64,000 bases of DNA, taken from positions 3,900,001 through 3,964,000 of the forward strand of contig CP020563.1 of assembly GCA_002082585.1 (NCBI GenBank). Reading direction: 5' to 3'. Source of the DNA: Kitasatospora albolonga (GTDB taxonomy: Bacteria > Actinomycetota > Actinomycetes > Streptomycetales > Streptomycetaceae). The notes under the pieces are model-generated. The model saw only the letters and a list, made by a program, of their open reading frames with translations, was not told the origin of the DNA and did no database searches. The position numbers and the translations under genes were made by a program. How positions within the stretch are numbered: the first letter of the stretch is position 1; the number at the start of each line of letters is the position of its first letter. Below, one piece after another: positions 48,302 through 57,190 of the stretch.

Positions 48302-48938
48302 GCACGACTCCGGGCCCGGCCTCTTCCCGCTCTCGGCGGTGAACGGGGCCGGGCCCGTTCACGTTGACGAGCAACTTTCGCTCATCGGTGAACCAAAACC
48401 CGTCCGCATACCAGCCGTTGAGTGGATGCGCTGGCTGGCCGACGAGTCCGTACAAGCCCGCTACTGGGCGAAGGTCTACCGGGCCCCGTCAACTAAGGAC
48501 TGCTGGTTCTTCCTCGGTGGGATCTCCAGCACCGGCCACGCCAGCTTCAGAGCCGCGTCGCGGCCGGGTAGGACGCGCACGGGCACGGTGCCGGGCCACC
48601 TGTACGGATACCAGCTCGCGCACGGCGTGATCCCCCGACTCGGCTGGGGAACCGACAGCCCAACCAACCCAACCGTTTGCCACACCTGCGACAACCACTC
48701 CTGCCAGCAGCCGATGCACCTGCGTCTCGGGACGGCGGCGGAGAACCGTGCCGAATGGTTGGCCCGCCGCCGCCGAGACCCGAGCAGCCCACTCGCCGAC
48801 GTCCGCGGCCCGGCCGGACGGTCCCGCGCCATCGGTGCCGCCATTCGCGCCGGCCAAAGCGGCGGGGAGTCCGGAGCGGAGATCGCGGCACGCATCCGTG
48901 CGGCGTTTGCGGCGGGCCGCCCCCTCAGCCTCTGGTGA
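48276..48938 (+). CDS. HNH-endonuclease-like protein
   Basis: The protein has 220 residues from ATG 48276, overlapping the preceding gene by 26 bases; ATG 48291 is an alternative. The nuclease part is TVCHTCDNHSCQQPMHLRLG followed by TAAENRAEWLARRRRD, with the CxxC...C..P.HL..GT..EN pattern of phage HNH homing-type enzymes. Upstream, VYRAPSTKDCWFFLGGISST fits the same family. It could be a nickase or homing-like enzyme of the element; activity is not shown. Confidence 0.7.
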   Translation: MTAGLMPPEHDSGPGLFPLSAVNGAGPVHVDEQLSLIGEPKPVRIPAVEWMRWLADESVQARYWAKVYRAPSTKDCWFFLGGISSTGHASFRAASRPGRTRTGTVPGHLYGYQLAHGVIPRLGWGTDSPTNPTVCHTCDNHSCQQPMHLRLGTAAENRAEWLARRRRDPSSPLADVRGPAGRSRAIGAAIRAGQSGGESGAEIAARIRAAFAAGRPLSLW

Positions 48939-49054
48939 CGACCGCTTTCCCGCCGCCTTGATTCGAACGAATATGCGAACATGGAGATGGGGCGTCGCTC
49001 CTGGTCGGGACGAGATAGCAAGGAGAGGGGGGCCATGAGCAGCAGGAGGTGTGT

Positions 49055-49896
49055 ATGTCGTTTACGCACCTCCATGCGGCCAGCGGCTATTCGCTGCGGT
49101 ACGGGGCCAGTCATCCGTACGCGCTGGCCGAGCGGGGGCTCGATGCCCTGGCGCTGACCGACCGGGACTCCCTGGCCGGTGCGGTGCGTTTCGCCAAGGC
49201 GTGTGCGGGGGCCGGTGTCCGGCCGCTGTTCGGTGTCGACCTGGCGGTGCCCGGCGTACCGGCGTCCGGTCCGGTGCCGTCGAAGCGGCAGCGGACTCCT
49301 GCCCGGGGCGGTGCGTTCGTCGCGGAGGCGCCGCAGCGCGCGGTGTTCCTGGCCCGGACCGAACGCGGCTGGGCCGAGCTGTGCCGTCTGGTGACGGCAG
49401 CCGCCGACCAGGGCGTCACCTGGGAGGACCTGTCCTGCCCGGACGGCGAGCTGTTCGTCCTGCTCGGGGCGGACTCCGAGGTGGGGCAGGCGCTGGCGGC
49501 GGGGCGGCCGGACCGGGCCGCGACCCTGCTGGGCCCCTGGCGGGAACGGTTCGGCCGGTCGTTGCGCATCGAGACGTCCTGGCACGGGCGGCCCGGCACC
49601 GGGCCGGGGTCGCTCCGGCTGGCCGCGCGCATGCTGGGCTTCGCCACCGAGCAGCAGGTGGTCCCTGTGCTCACCAATGCCGTGCGCTATGCGGACCCGG
49701 GCCGGGGCGAGGTCGCCGACATCCTGGACTCCGCCCGCCTCCTGGTGCCGATCGACGCCCGGGACGCGTCCCGGCTCGACGGCGGGCAGCGGTGGCTGAA
49801 GGACGCCGGGGAGATGGAGCGGATCGCCGGGCGGATCGCGGAGGCCGCGGGCGGCCGGAGCGGGGACGGGCGGCGGCTGCTCGCGGCCACCGAGGC
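49055..49896 (+). pseudogene. N-terminal fragment of a DnaE-type polymerase (PHP domain)
   Basis: AGGAGG precedes ATG 49055. About 280 codons match the PHP domain of DnaE/DnaE2: FTHLHAASGYSLRYGASHPY, LALTDRDSLAGAVRFAKACA, VRPLFGVDLAVPG, AVFLARTERGWAELCRLVTA. A full protein has more than 1000 residues. The polymerase domains are absent and the frame runs into unrelated text after LLAATEA at about 49896. A fragment of a different polymerase follows immediately, so this is a deletion remnant. Confidence 0.75.
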
Positions 49897-49901
49897 GGGC
49901 C

Positions 49902-50096
49902 CGCGTCCGCTCCCTCGCCCTGCGCGCGGGCGAACTCCGCGCCGCCGCCTCCACCCCCCGGCAGCTGGCCTTCGGCCCCGACGACGACCGGGCCCGCCGC
50001 ATCGAGGCCGCGGCCGACCGCGCCCGCGCCCGCTTCGGCCCGGGCGCGGTACGACCCGCCAGCACCGCGGGCCTTAGGGCGGCAGCGCTCCGCTGA
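49902..50096 (+). pseudogene. C-terminal fragment of a Y-family (DinB/ImuB-like) polymerase
   Basis: In a frame different from the DnaE fragment, 64 codons read RVRSLALRAGELRAAASTPR, QLAFGPDDDRARRIEAAADR, ARARFGPGAVRPAST, ending TGA at 50094-50096. This is the characteristic tail of Streptomyces Y-family polymerases. The junction with dnaE' lies within about ten bases near 49900. In intact mutasome loci the Y-polymerase gene precedes dnaE, so the order here is inverted, as expected after a deletion between two copies. Confidence 0.65.
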
Positions 50097-50109
50097 CGGA
50101 GGTCAGCGG
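50090..50109 (+). terminator. hairpin at the end of the polymerase remnant
   Basis: Perfect 8-bp arms (CCGCTGAC and complement) with GGAG loop, overlapping the stop of the Y-polymerase fragment. Confidence 0.5.
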
Positions 50110-50268
50110 TTGGCAGACGGTCTGCTATCCGGCATCGGAGGTCGTGGGCTGAGTACCTGTTCCTGAAGTCCCCTGGTTGCGTTCACTCGGCTCGGATTCG
50201 AACAGGGTCCCTGAGCGTTTCCAGTTGGTTCTGTCGGCATCGGCCTCCTGATTGGGATACTGGAGGGT

Positions 50269-50589
50269 ATGGGATTCGTCTTCTTCATGACCTTGCCCGG
50301 ACTGGTCATCATGCTGACCGTCGTGGCCTTCGTAGATCAGCTGCTTCTCCGTGCCGGGCGGGCTGGCCTGCTGCCATGGCGGAACAGCGTCAGGCAGGGC
50401 CAGATATCCGCGACCGGGTTTGAGCAGCTCCATGCGAGCTTTTCGCCCGGGAAGCAGAACGAACTCAAGGAGCGGCAGTCTGCGCTGGTGATGCGGGACG
50501 ACGAGGAAGACGGGGCGCCGCCGAACCGGACAACGGTAGACCTGGATGGCGGGGTCGCGGTCGTCCGGATGCCGCAGGCAGGTCAGTAA
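50269..50589 (+). CDS. small membrane protein (DUF6191-like)
   Basis: ATG 50269 (GGAGGGT just upstream) gives 106 residues. One TM helix (residues about 2-25, GFVFFMTLPGLVIMLTVVAF) is followed by SATGFEQLHASFSPGKQNEL, KERQSALVMRDDEEDGAPPN and RTTVDLDGGVAVVRMP. The soluble part resembles DUF6191, common in Streptomyces. Single-gene unit; function unknown. Confidence 0.65.
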   Translation: MGFVFFMTLPGLVIMLTVVAFVDQLLLRAGRAGLLPWRNSVRQGQISATGFEQLHASFSPGKQNELKERQSALVMRDDEEDGAPPNRTTVDLDGGVAVVRMPQAGQ

Positions 50590-51029
50590 GAGGCGGGCCT
50601 GAGAGCCTGCGCAAAGGGCCGGTGTGTTTCCTCGCAGGTCAGAATTCGAGCAGGGGCGGTGGGGAGCCGGGCCTGCGTGTGAAAGTGGTCGAGGAGCCAG
50701 ACGACGGGTGGCCGTGGGTGGCGTTGCTGACCGGCAACGCCGTCTGGATCAGTCCCGGTGGGCTTCCTGGCTGTCGGGTTGGCCGCTGCGGCGTGATGAC
50801 GTTGCCGACCTTGTCGGCCGTCGTGATCTCTTCAGGCATGGTCTTCACCACCCACCAGCGAGCCGGGGCGCAGCCCATCGGCCGCGGCGAGACCCGGCCC
50901 GCATCTGCAACCGGGAGTCGGACCGGAAATCCTATGATCACAATGAATGACCGTAATTAACCGGTGAATGAACGAAGTTGGGTTGCGGGTGCGTTCGTGT
51001 TGCGGTCACCGTGACCGTTCCACGAACGA
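50590..51029. other. 440-bp stretch without a confident gene
   Basis: On the plus strand near 50670-50760 a short coding-like stretch (LRVKVVEEPDDGWPWVALLT, GNAVWISPGG) appears without a clear start or end and may be a gene remnant. The right end around 50930-50965 is AT-rich (CACAATGAATGACCGTAATT) and may be a promoter or the end of the decayed gene. Confidence 0.3.
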
Positions 51030-51317
51030 TTACTTCCGCGACCGCCAGGCCCTTGTCACGCACCGCCGCGAACAGTAGACCGCGTTCGAACGGCGGTCCA
51101 CCCCGGCCACCCAGATGGCCCCGCACTCCGGGCACTCGGCCCGGCCGGCCCCGCTCAACTCCGCGGCCACACGCTTCCGCAACCGCTGGCCCTGCCGCCA
51201 CTGCCTGCAACGACAGACCGCCGAGCAGAACCTCGCACGAGCCGGAGCCTCCGACGACAGCGGTCTCCCGCATCCCTCACAGAACCGTCTCGCGACTTCC
51301 CCGACGCCCTCGGACAT
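51030..51317 (-). CDS. double zinc-ribbon protein, 95 residues
   Basis: ATG 51317. Two Cys clusters are clear: RRFCEGCGRPLSSEAPARAR with FCSAVCRCRQWRQGQR, and AECPECGAIWVAGVDRR with AVYCSRRCVTRAWRSRK. Each looks like a four-Cys zinc ribbon, with basic residues around. Probably nucleic-acid binding. It lies downstream of the integrase terminator in the same orientation. Confidence 0.7.
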   Translation of the reverse strand: MSEGVGEVARRFCEGCGRPLSSEAPARARFCSAVCRCRQWRQGQRLRKRVAAELSGAGRAECPECGAIWVAGVDRRSNAVYCSRRCVTRAWRSRK

Positions 51318-51410
51318 CCGGTCAGCCTAGGAGGCAAAGCTACCCAAATCCGAGGTTCAGACACAGGCACTGAGGCCACGAGCGGTTCCCCGCTGCGAAA
51401 TACGTACGAT

Positions 51411-51442
51411 TTCGGCCCGCTCCCCGTCGGGAGCGGGCCGAA
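51411..51442 (-). terminator. terminator of the integrase gene
   Basis: Perfect 14-bp arms (TTCGGCCCGCTCCC and complement) with CGTC loop, 52 bases downstream of the integrase stop. No long T-tract. Confidence 0.75.
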
Positions 51443-51493
51443 GCCACGTGAAGAAGGACACGCTCCTTCAAGTGGCGGGCTGGACCTGGCGCG

Positions 51494-53359
51494 TCAAGCC
51501 TCGGTGCTCGCAAGATCGGCATCCAGGTGCTTGGCGCACACCTCCAGAGCCTCCATCCGGGCCTGCTCGAAGGCTCGGGCGACGGCCGACTTGTTGATTC
51601 CCCGAGCGTGCGCCTCTGTGCTGCCTTGGGGGCGGAACTCGGTCCGGAACTCTGCGGCCCGCGTGGTGAAGCCGTCGTGCTCGAACTCCCACGTCCACCG
51701 GCTACTCACCGGAAGCGGCTCGTAGGTCAGGGTGCCGTCGGCCTCGTACGAGGCCAGGGCGAAGTGCACGAACTGCCGCTCCGGCATACGGGACCAGACG
51801 GAGCCGCCGCCGGTCCATCGCTCGCGTTCCTCCGGGCCGAGGGCTCCGCGGCGGGCGATCTTCTCCTCTGGCCAACCGTCTGCCCGCATAGTCGCGATCT
51901 CTTCCTCGTGGTCGTCGTTCCACTGGTCGGCGACGTCCTGTGCGTGCTCGCGGTCCGCGAACGGCACCTCCCGGCCGCCCAGCGTGACGACGAAGACCGG
52001 GTCGTTCTCGTGCTCTGCATCGTCCTGCGGCATGTTGCTGGCGTCCTTCCAGGTTTCCTGGGCAAGTCCGGAGAACTGTCGGGGGACGTGAGGGAGTCCG
52101 TCCGTGGCGGCGGCCAGGCCGGAGCGCTCCAGGAAGCCGGGCAGCGGGGCCGTGGGGTCCATGGCCCATTCGACGGCGGCCATGACCTCGTCGTCCAAGG
52201 CGTCCAGGAGGTGGCCGTAGCGGTCCACGGTCGTGGTGATGGACTCGTGGCCAAGCCGTCCCTGGATGGCCGGAAGCGGGACCTTCGCCGCGATCAGCCA
52301 CGATGCGTGGGAGTGACGGAGGTCGTGGATGCGCGGTCGCTTGATCAGTCCGTACTTCTCTGCGGCCAGCTCGATCGCGGGTATCCAGCGCAGGCGCCGA
52401 AAGGTACCGGGGTCCCACTTGCCACCTTCGGGACCGGTGAAGATCAGGGCGTTGGGGGCAAGGCCCTTCGCACGGCGCCGAAGCATCCGGTCAAGCTTGT
52501 GCGTGATGACGATGGTGCGGCGCGACTTCCGGGTCTTCGGGGGACCGAGGACGGACTTTCCGTCCTCGTCCTTCTTCCAGGCCCTCTGCACACGGATTGC
52601 CGGGCGCCCGCTGCGCCGCCGGAGGTCTCGCGGTTGAAGCGCGGTGGCCTCGCCCCACCGGAAGCCGGTCTCCGCGATCGTCTCGCCAAGATCCTTGGCG
52701 TCGTCGCGAAGGCACTCGTAGATCCAGGCCCATTCCTCTCGTTCGAGGAAGACCATCTCTTCCTCGTCCTCGGCTCCGTCGAGCCGGGGCAGACGGGTCT
52801 TCGCGCACGGGTTGGAGGCCCGCAGTGACGGTTCTGCATCGACGGCGGACTGCATGATCGCACTGAGGAGACCGTGCTTGTTCTGGACGGTCTTCGGCTT
52901 GTAAGCAGTCCGGGGCTTCCTGTCGCGCGGGTCGAGCGGGGCGAGGCGTCCGGCTTCGAGGTCGTTGACCCAGTCCTGGACCATCGCCCGAACAACGCTG
53001 CCCTCGCCGTCCTCCACGGAGTACGAGCCGAACCAGGGAGCCATGTTCTCCCTGATCTCCTTCTTGTACCTACTCCTCGTGTCGCCCTGGATACCGGTGA
53101 GGCGGTCGACGTAGGCGAGCGCGAAGGGCTCGAACATCGTGTCTGCACGCCGCCGATCCGCGACAAAACCGTGACCCCGGGTCCAGCCCGGAGGCCACTG
53201 TTGGCCGTGCCCGTTCACCAGATCACGGAAGCGCTCGGCGGCTGTCTCGTCCTCGAAAACCTCGGACTCCTGCTTACCGCCACGGGCTCCGCCGGCCCTC
53301 CACATGACCGTGAAGCTGGCCGTTCCGTCGCGCTTGTCCCGTTTCCTGATGTACGCCAT
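51494..53359 (-). CDS. int: tyrosine integrase of the ICE, with an unusual C-terminal extension
   Basis: ATG 53359 (MAYIRKRDKRDGTASFTVMW) gives 621 residues. Catalytic residues: R234 in ETGFRWGEATAL, H345 and R348 in HDLRHSHASWL, H371 in LGHESITTT, and Y381 in VDRYGHLLDAL. The N-terminal arm- and core-binding parts occupy residues 1-190. About 220 residues follow the catalytic Tyr, a long extra domain (FVVTLGGREVPFADREHAQD, WTWEFEHDGFTTRAAEFRTE). It should recombine attP with the 3' end of the tRNA-Ala gene, whose 3' end is 105 bp from the int start codon. Confidence 0.9.
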   Translation of the reverse strand: MAYIRKRDKRDGTASFTVMWRAGGARGGKQESEVFEDETAAERFRDLVNGHGQQWPPGWTRGHGFVADRRRADTMFEPFALAYVDRLTGIQGDTRSRYKKEIRENMAPWFGSYSVEDGEGSVVRAMVQDWVNDLEAGRLAPLDPRDRKPRTAYKPKTVQNKHGLLSAIMQSAVDAEPSLRASNPCAKTRLPRLDGAEDEEEMVFLEREEWAWIYECLRDDAKDLGETIAETGFRWGEATALQPRDLRRRSGRPAIRVQRAWKKDEDGKSVLGPPKTRKSRRTIVITHKLDRMLRRRAKGLAPNALIFTGPEGGKWDPGTFRRLRWIPAIELAAEKYGLIKRPRIHDLRHSHASWLIAAKVPLPAIQGRLGHESITTTVDRYGHLLDALDDEVMAAVEWAMDPTAPLPGFLERSGLAAATDGLPHVPRQFSGLAQETWKDASNMPQDDAEHENDPVFVVTLGGREVPFADREHAQDVADQWNDDHEEEIATMRADGWPEEKIARRGALGPEERERWTGGGSVWSRMPERQFVHFALASYEADGTLTYEPLPVSSRWTWEFEHDGFTTRAAEFRTEFRPQGSTEAHARGINKSAVARAFEQARMEALEVCAKHLDADLASTEA

Positions 53360-53414
53360 GTGAGGCACCGTAAATCAGACCGGTGCTGACACGGTGCTGA
53401 CGTTATAAACACGG

Positions 53415-53456
53415 AGAGGTCCCCTGGCCCGCGTTTTCGCAGGTCAGGGGACCTCT
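53415..53456 (-). terminator. terminator of tRNA-Ala
   Basis: Perfect 12-bp arms (AGAGGTCCCCTG and complement) around an 18-base loop containing TTTT. It lies eight bases beyond the tRNA 3' end on its transcribed side and separates it from the integrase promoter. Confidence 0.75.
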
Positions 53457-53463
53457 GAGGATG

Positions 53464-53484
53464 TGGAGCCTAGGAGATTCGAAC
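53464..53484. other. probable ICE attachment site at the tRNA-Ala 3' end
   Basis: The integrase gene lies immediately beyond the tRNA 3' end and the tRNA is intact, as expected if the element supplied the 3' part on integration. The second att copy, a repeat of the tRNA 3' end, should mark the other boundary. I did not find it inside the window, so the exact core is not defined. Confidence 0.45.
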
Positions 53485-53536
53485 TCCTGACATCTGCCTT
53501 GCAAAGGCAGCGCTCTACCAACTGAGCTAAGGCCCC
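53464..53536 (-). tRNA. tRNA-Ala(TGC)
   Basis: The 73-base minus-strand gene starts GGGGCCTTAGCTCAG. Anticodon arm CTGCC-TTTGCAA-GGCAG gives anticodon TGC, and the T-arm is GTTCGAAT-type. The acceptor pairs GGGGCCT with AGGCTCC, including the G3-U70 wobble diagnostic of tRNA-Ala; the discriminator is A and CCA is not encoded. It is the insertion site of the element on its left. Confidence 0.95.
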
Positions 53537-53726
53537 GGGGAACGGCGAACCACAGCGAACCACGGACAGCGCCGAACACGTCCGTGCCACGGCAACCGTC
53601 GCAGACCAGAGTACCGGGTGCTCCGCCGAATCTTGCAAAAGGATAGGGACTCCCGGTGGACGACCACGCTCCGTAAGATGCTGGACGAGGTTCGCAGCAG
53701 CGAAGCCGCAGCGAAGGGGAGACGCA

Positions 53727-54275
53727 ATGGACGCAGCGCAGCAAGAGGCGACGGCAAGAGCCAGAGAGCTTCAACGCAGTTGGTACGGAGAGCCACTTGG
53801 GGCGCTCTTCCGACGGCTGATCGATGATCTCGGCCTGAACCAGGCACGGCTCGCCGCCGTTCTCGGACTGTCCGCTCCGATGCTTTCCCAGCTGATGAGC
53901 GGCCAGCGCGCGAAGATCGGCAACCCGGCGGTCGTCCAGCGGGTCCAGGCGCTCCAGGAGCTGGCGAGCCAGGTCGCCGACGGCAGCGTCAGCGCGGGCG
54001 AGGCCACCGACCGGATGGAAGAGATCAAGAAGTCGCAGGGCGGGTCCGTCCTGACCGGCAGCGGCCAGACCACCTCGACCGGCGGCGCTCCCACCGTCCG
54101 CCGCGTGGTGCGCGAGATCCAGTCCCTGCTGAGGTCGGTCGCGGCGGCCGGCGACATCATCGATGCCGCCGACGCCCTCGCCCCGACCCACCCGGAGCTG
54201 GCAGAGTTCCTCCGGGTGTACGGAGCGGGCCGCACCGCGGACGCGGTCGCGCACTACGAGGGACACCAGAGCTAG
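53727..54275 (+). CDS. helix-turn-helix DNA-binding protein
   Basis: The protein has 182 residues, with GGGGAGACGCA before ATG 53727. HTH: LIDDLGLNQARLAAVLGLSA with PMLSQLMSGQRAKIGNP (about residues 30-65). Helical remainder with VRRVVREIQSLLRSVAAAGD. Chromosomal side of the junction; it is followed 112 bases later by a Ser/Thr kinase gene. A TAAGAT hexamer around 53674 is a possible -10 element. Confidence 0.75.
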   Translation: MDAAQQEATARARELQRSWYGEPLGALFRRLIDDLGLNQARLAAVLGLSAPMLSQLMSGQRAKIGNPAVVQRVQALQELASQVADGSVSAGEATDRMEEIKKSQGGSVLTGSGQTTSTGGAPTVRRVVREIQSLLRSVAAAGDIIDAADALAPTHPELAEFLRVYGAGRTADAVAHYEGHQS

Positions 54276-54387
54276 CGGCTCGGGAGCACGACGTACGACG
54301 ACGGAGCCAGGGCCTCGCACACAGCCGAGGTCCCTGGTTCCCGCAGGGGCCGCGGCGACAACAGGGACTGGGAGCGGGCACAGCGCA

Positions 54388-55818
54388 ATGGGTGAGGTCT
54401 TCGCCGGTAGGTACGAGCTGATCGATCCGATCGGGCGTGGTGGGGTCGGCGCCGTCTGGCGGGCCTGGGACCACCGGCGCCGCAGGTACGTGGCGGCCAA
54501 GGTCCTCCAGCAGAGCGACGCGCACACCCTGCTGCGCTTCGTCCGCGAGCAGGCGCTGCGCATCGAGCACCCGCACGTCCTGGCCCCGGCCAGCTGGGCC
54601 GCCGACGACGACAAGGTCCTGTTCACCATGGACCTGGTGAGCGGCGGCTCGCTCGTCCATGTCATAGGCGACTACGGGCCGTTGCCGCCCCGGTTCGTCT
54701 GCCTGCTCCTGGACCAGCTGCTCTCCGGCCTCTCCACGGTGCACGCCGAAGGGGTGGTGCACCGCGACATCAAACCGGCCAACATCCTGATGGAGGCGAC
54801 GGGTTCGGGCCGCCCGCACCTGCGCCTCTCCGACTTCGGCATCTCGATGCGCAAGGGCGAGCCCCGGCTGACCGAGACCAACTACGTGGTCGGCACGCCC
54901 GGTTACTTCGCCCCCGAGCAGATGATGGGCGCCGAGCCCGACTTCCCCGCGGATCTCTTCGCGGTCGGCCTGGTCGCCCTCTATCTCCTCCAGGGCAAGA
55001 AGCCCGACTCCCAGGCGCTGGTGGAGCACTTCGCCTCCCACGGCACCCCGAGCGCTCCCGACGGCATTCCCGAGCCGTTGTGGCAGGTTCTCGCCGGTCT
55101 GCTCCAGCCCGATCCGCAGGCCCGGTTCCGTACAGCCACGGGGGCGCGCAAGGCCCTGACCGCGGCCGTCGAGATGCTGCCCGAGCCGGGGCCGGACGAC
55201 GAGCCGGTGGAGGTGTTCGACCAGATCGGGCCGCTTCCGGCGGGGTTCGGACCGGAGGGCCCCGAAAGCTCCAGGGGTTCCGAAAGCTCCAGGGGTTCCG
55301 GAAGCTCCGGGGCTCCCGAGAGCTCCGTGAGCCCCGCAAGCCCTGCGGCGAGCCCCGTAAGCCCTGCGACGGAGTCCCGGCCGTCCGTTCAGGAGCCGCC
55401 CGTGGCGCCCCCGCCCCCCGTCTCCATGTCGGAGACCGGCAGCTTCCACCTGGCGCCCCCGCCCCAGCAGCACCGGCCCGCACCGCCCCCGGCCCCGCTG
55501 CCCGACCGGCCGGCCACCCCGCCCCCGTACGCCGTCGGAGCCCCGGACCCCTCCCAGGCACCGACCTCCGGCGTCCCGTACGACCCCGCCACCCGGCCCT
55601 ACACCGCCGGGCAGCCCCACCAGCCCCACCCGCAGGCCCAGCCCCACCAGCCCGTGCAGCCCTTCGCGGCCCACGGCCACCACGCTCCGGCGCACGCCCC
55701 CGCGCCCACCCCCGTACGCGCGAAGCGGCCGGGACCGCCCCCGAAGGTGGCGGTCCCGGTGCTCGTGGTGGCGCTGATCTGTTTCGCGGTCGGCATCTGG
55801 GCGCTGACCCAGATCTGA
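54388..55818 (+). CDS. serine/threonine protein kinase, membrane anchored
   Basis: ATG 54388 gives 476 residues. Kinase motifs: IGRGGVGAVW (glycine loop, about residues 12-21), AAKVLQ (Lys), VHRDIKPANILM (catalytic loop), LSDFGISMR (metal), GTPGYFAPEQMMG (activation segment end). The glycine loop reads RGGVGAVW instead of the usual GxGxFGxV. Residues about 275-450 are a Pro/Ser/Ala-rich linker with short 18-bp repeats (ESSRGS, 55264-55310). One TM helix (VAVPVLVVALICFAVGIWAL) ends the protein with almost no external part. Confidence 0.88.
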   Translation: MGEVFAGRYELIDPIGRGGVGAVWRAWDHRRRRYVAAKVLQQSDAHTLLRFVREQALRIEHPHVLAPASWAADDDKVLFTMDLVSGGSLVHVIGDYGPLPPRFVCLLLDQLLSGLSTVHAEGVVHRDIKPANILMEATGSGRPHLRLSDFGISMRKGEPRLTETNYVVGTPGYFAPEQMMGAEPDFPADLFAVGLVALYLLQGKKPDSQALVEHFASHGTPSAPDGIPEPLWQVLAGLLQPDPQARFRTATGARKALTAAVEMLPEPGPDDEPVEVFDQIGPLPAGFGPEGPESSRGSESSRGSGSSGAPESSVSPASPAASPVSPATESRPSVQEPPVAPPPPVSMSETGSFHLAPPPQQHRPAPPPAPLPDRPATPPPYAVGAPDPSQAPTSGVPYDPATRPYTAGQPHQPHPQAQPHQPVQPFAAHGHHAPAHAPAPTPVRAKRPGPPPKVAVPVLVVALICFAVGIWALTQI

Positions 55819-55849
55819 GGTCCGGCCCGGGGCGGCAGGGCGGCGGGAC

Positions 55850-57190
55850 CTACCAGCCCTGCTGCTGCGGCGGCCCCCCGTACGGCGGCTGCTGGTGCTG
55901 CCCGGTCGTGGCGGCCGCGCGGCGGCGGGCCAGGAGGGTCCAGGCGCCGAGGCCGAGGACGAGCACGGTGCCCGCCCCGAGCGCCCCCGCCGCGACGACC
56001 TGCATCGTCGCGCTCTCGGCGGCCTTCGGAGCGCTGTGGCCGCTCTCCGCCAGCTCCTTGTCCTTGTCGGTCACCGCGAAGATCCCGGGGTCGCCCTCGT
56101 ACGGGGACGGACCCGGCTCGTTCCGCACCTGGACCGTCGTCGTCAGCGCGATCGGGTCCTTGCCGTAGCTCTCGGCGACCTTCGGGCTGAGCGTCACCGA
56201 GAGGTAGTACCAGCCCGCGAAGCGCAGGGAGCTGACCTGCGGGCTGAAGTCGTACCGGTTGCGGTACGCCACCGGGGGCAGCGGCCGCAGCGAGGTGGTC
56301 GCGGACTTGCCGGAGTACGAGAGGGACGTGTCGGCGATGTGCCCCTGGGCCGGGTTGTCCAGGGACAGGGTGAGCGCGTTGCCGATGAAGTCGGTCGCGC
56401 CGCTCGTGCTGTTGCTGAGCACGGTGGAGGCGTAGATCTGCTGCCCCCAGTCGACCGGCACCCGGTAGAAGCGGGTCTGGCCCGGGGCGATCTCGTCGAC
56501 CCACTCGCCGGTCCGCAGGCTGGTGGCGTCGTAGTAGCTGGTGCCGCCCGTCCGCTTCTGCGGCTCGGCGTCCGGCGGGGCGGGCGTGCTGGAGGGCCAG
56601 TCCTTCGGCGCGGTGGTCTCCGTCGGCCCCCCGCCCTTCAGCTGCGGCTCCTGCACGAAGCGCAGCTCCAGGTCCCATGCCTCGGGGCTGGAGGTGGCCT
56701 TGCTCTCCCGCTCGACCAGGACGTCGTACCTCCCGGTCTCCTGGCAGGTGGTGCTCGACCCCTTGCCGATGGTCCGGTGGGCGTACGCGGTGATCGGCCG
56801 GGGCGCCTCGCCCGAGCCGAAGTTCGTCCGGTTCGAGCTGCACTGGGAGTCGTTGAGGTCCCGGATGCTGACGGTGATCCCGTCCCGGTACGCCACCGAA
56901 CCGTCGCTCTTGGGCACCGCGACCGCCGAGACATAGGCGTTGGTCACATTGTCGAGCTCCACGCGGTAGTAGAGCTTCCCGTCCGGCCCGATCGAGCTGC
57001 GGTACACCTTCCCCGCCTCCAGGACGGAGGCGGCGGCGTTCGTCTCCGCACCCTGCACGTTCCTGGCGTCGGGGTCGAAGGCGTACGCCGGTGGGCCGGC
57101 CGCGTGCGCCTGCCCCGGCAGCGCCGCCACCGCGCACATCGCGGCGACCACCGCCGGTGCCACCCGCCCCCTGCTGCGCTGCCTCTTCAC
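55850..57190 (-). CDS. secreted, membrane-anchored protein related to the upstream VWA protein
   Basis: GTG 57190 gives 446 residues and overlaps the VWA stop (GTGA). Signal peptide VAPAVVAAMCAVAALPGQ ending AHAAG. The body is beta-rich and shares segments with the VWA protein, such as DEIAPGQTRFYRVPVDWGQQ against DTVLPAQTLWYRVPAGWGQQ. A C-terminal TM helix (GALGAGTVLVLGLGAWTLLA) with RRR and a Gln/Pro-rich tail faces the cytoplasm. Probably forms a surface complex with the VWA protein. Function unknown. Confidence 0.7.
   Translation of the reverse strand: MKRQRSRGRVAPAVVAAMCAVAALPGQAHAAGPPAYAFDPDARNVQGAETNAAASVLEAGKVYRSSIGPDGKLYYRVELDNVTNAYVSAVAVPKSDGSVAYRDGITVSIRDLNDSQCSSNRTNFGSGEAPRPITAYAHRTIGKGSSTTCQETGRYDVLVERESKATSSPEAWDLELRFVQEPQLKGGGPTETTAPKDWPSSTPAPPDAEPQKRTGGTSYYDATSLRTGEWVDEIAPGQTRFYRVPVDWGQQIYASTVLSNSTSGATDFIGNALTLSLDNPAQGHIADTSLSYSGKSATTSLRPLPPVAYRNRYDFSPQVSSLRFAGWYYLSVTLSPKVAESYGKDPIALTTTVQVRNEPGPSPYEGDPGIFAVTDKDKELAESGHSAPKAAESATMQVVAAGALGAGTVLVLGLGAWTLLARRRAAATTGQHQQPPYGGPPQQQGW

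Noticed and set aside
48957..48975. Second attachment site, because GATTCGAAC matches the tRNA-Ala T-arm
   Set aside because: Only nine bases match, and the T-arm sequence is common to many tRNAs. A real att core would be longer and include the tRNA 3' end.
48955..48985. SOS/LexA box upstream of the dnaE fragment (TTCGAACGAATATGCGAAC)
   Set aside because: The two half-sites are in the same direction with wrong spacing for the actinobacterial CGAAC-N4-GTTCG box, so the similarity is probably accidental.
50185..50210. tRNA fragment (GGATTCGAACAGGGTC)
   Set aside because: Only a T-loop-like string is present. No acceptor or anticodon arm can be built around it.
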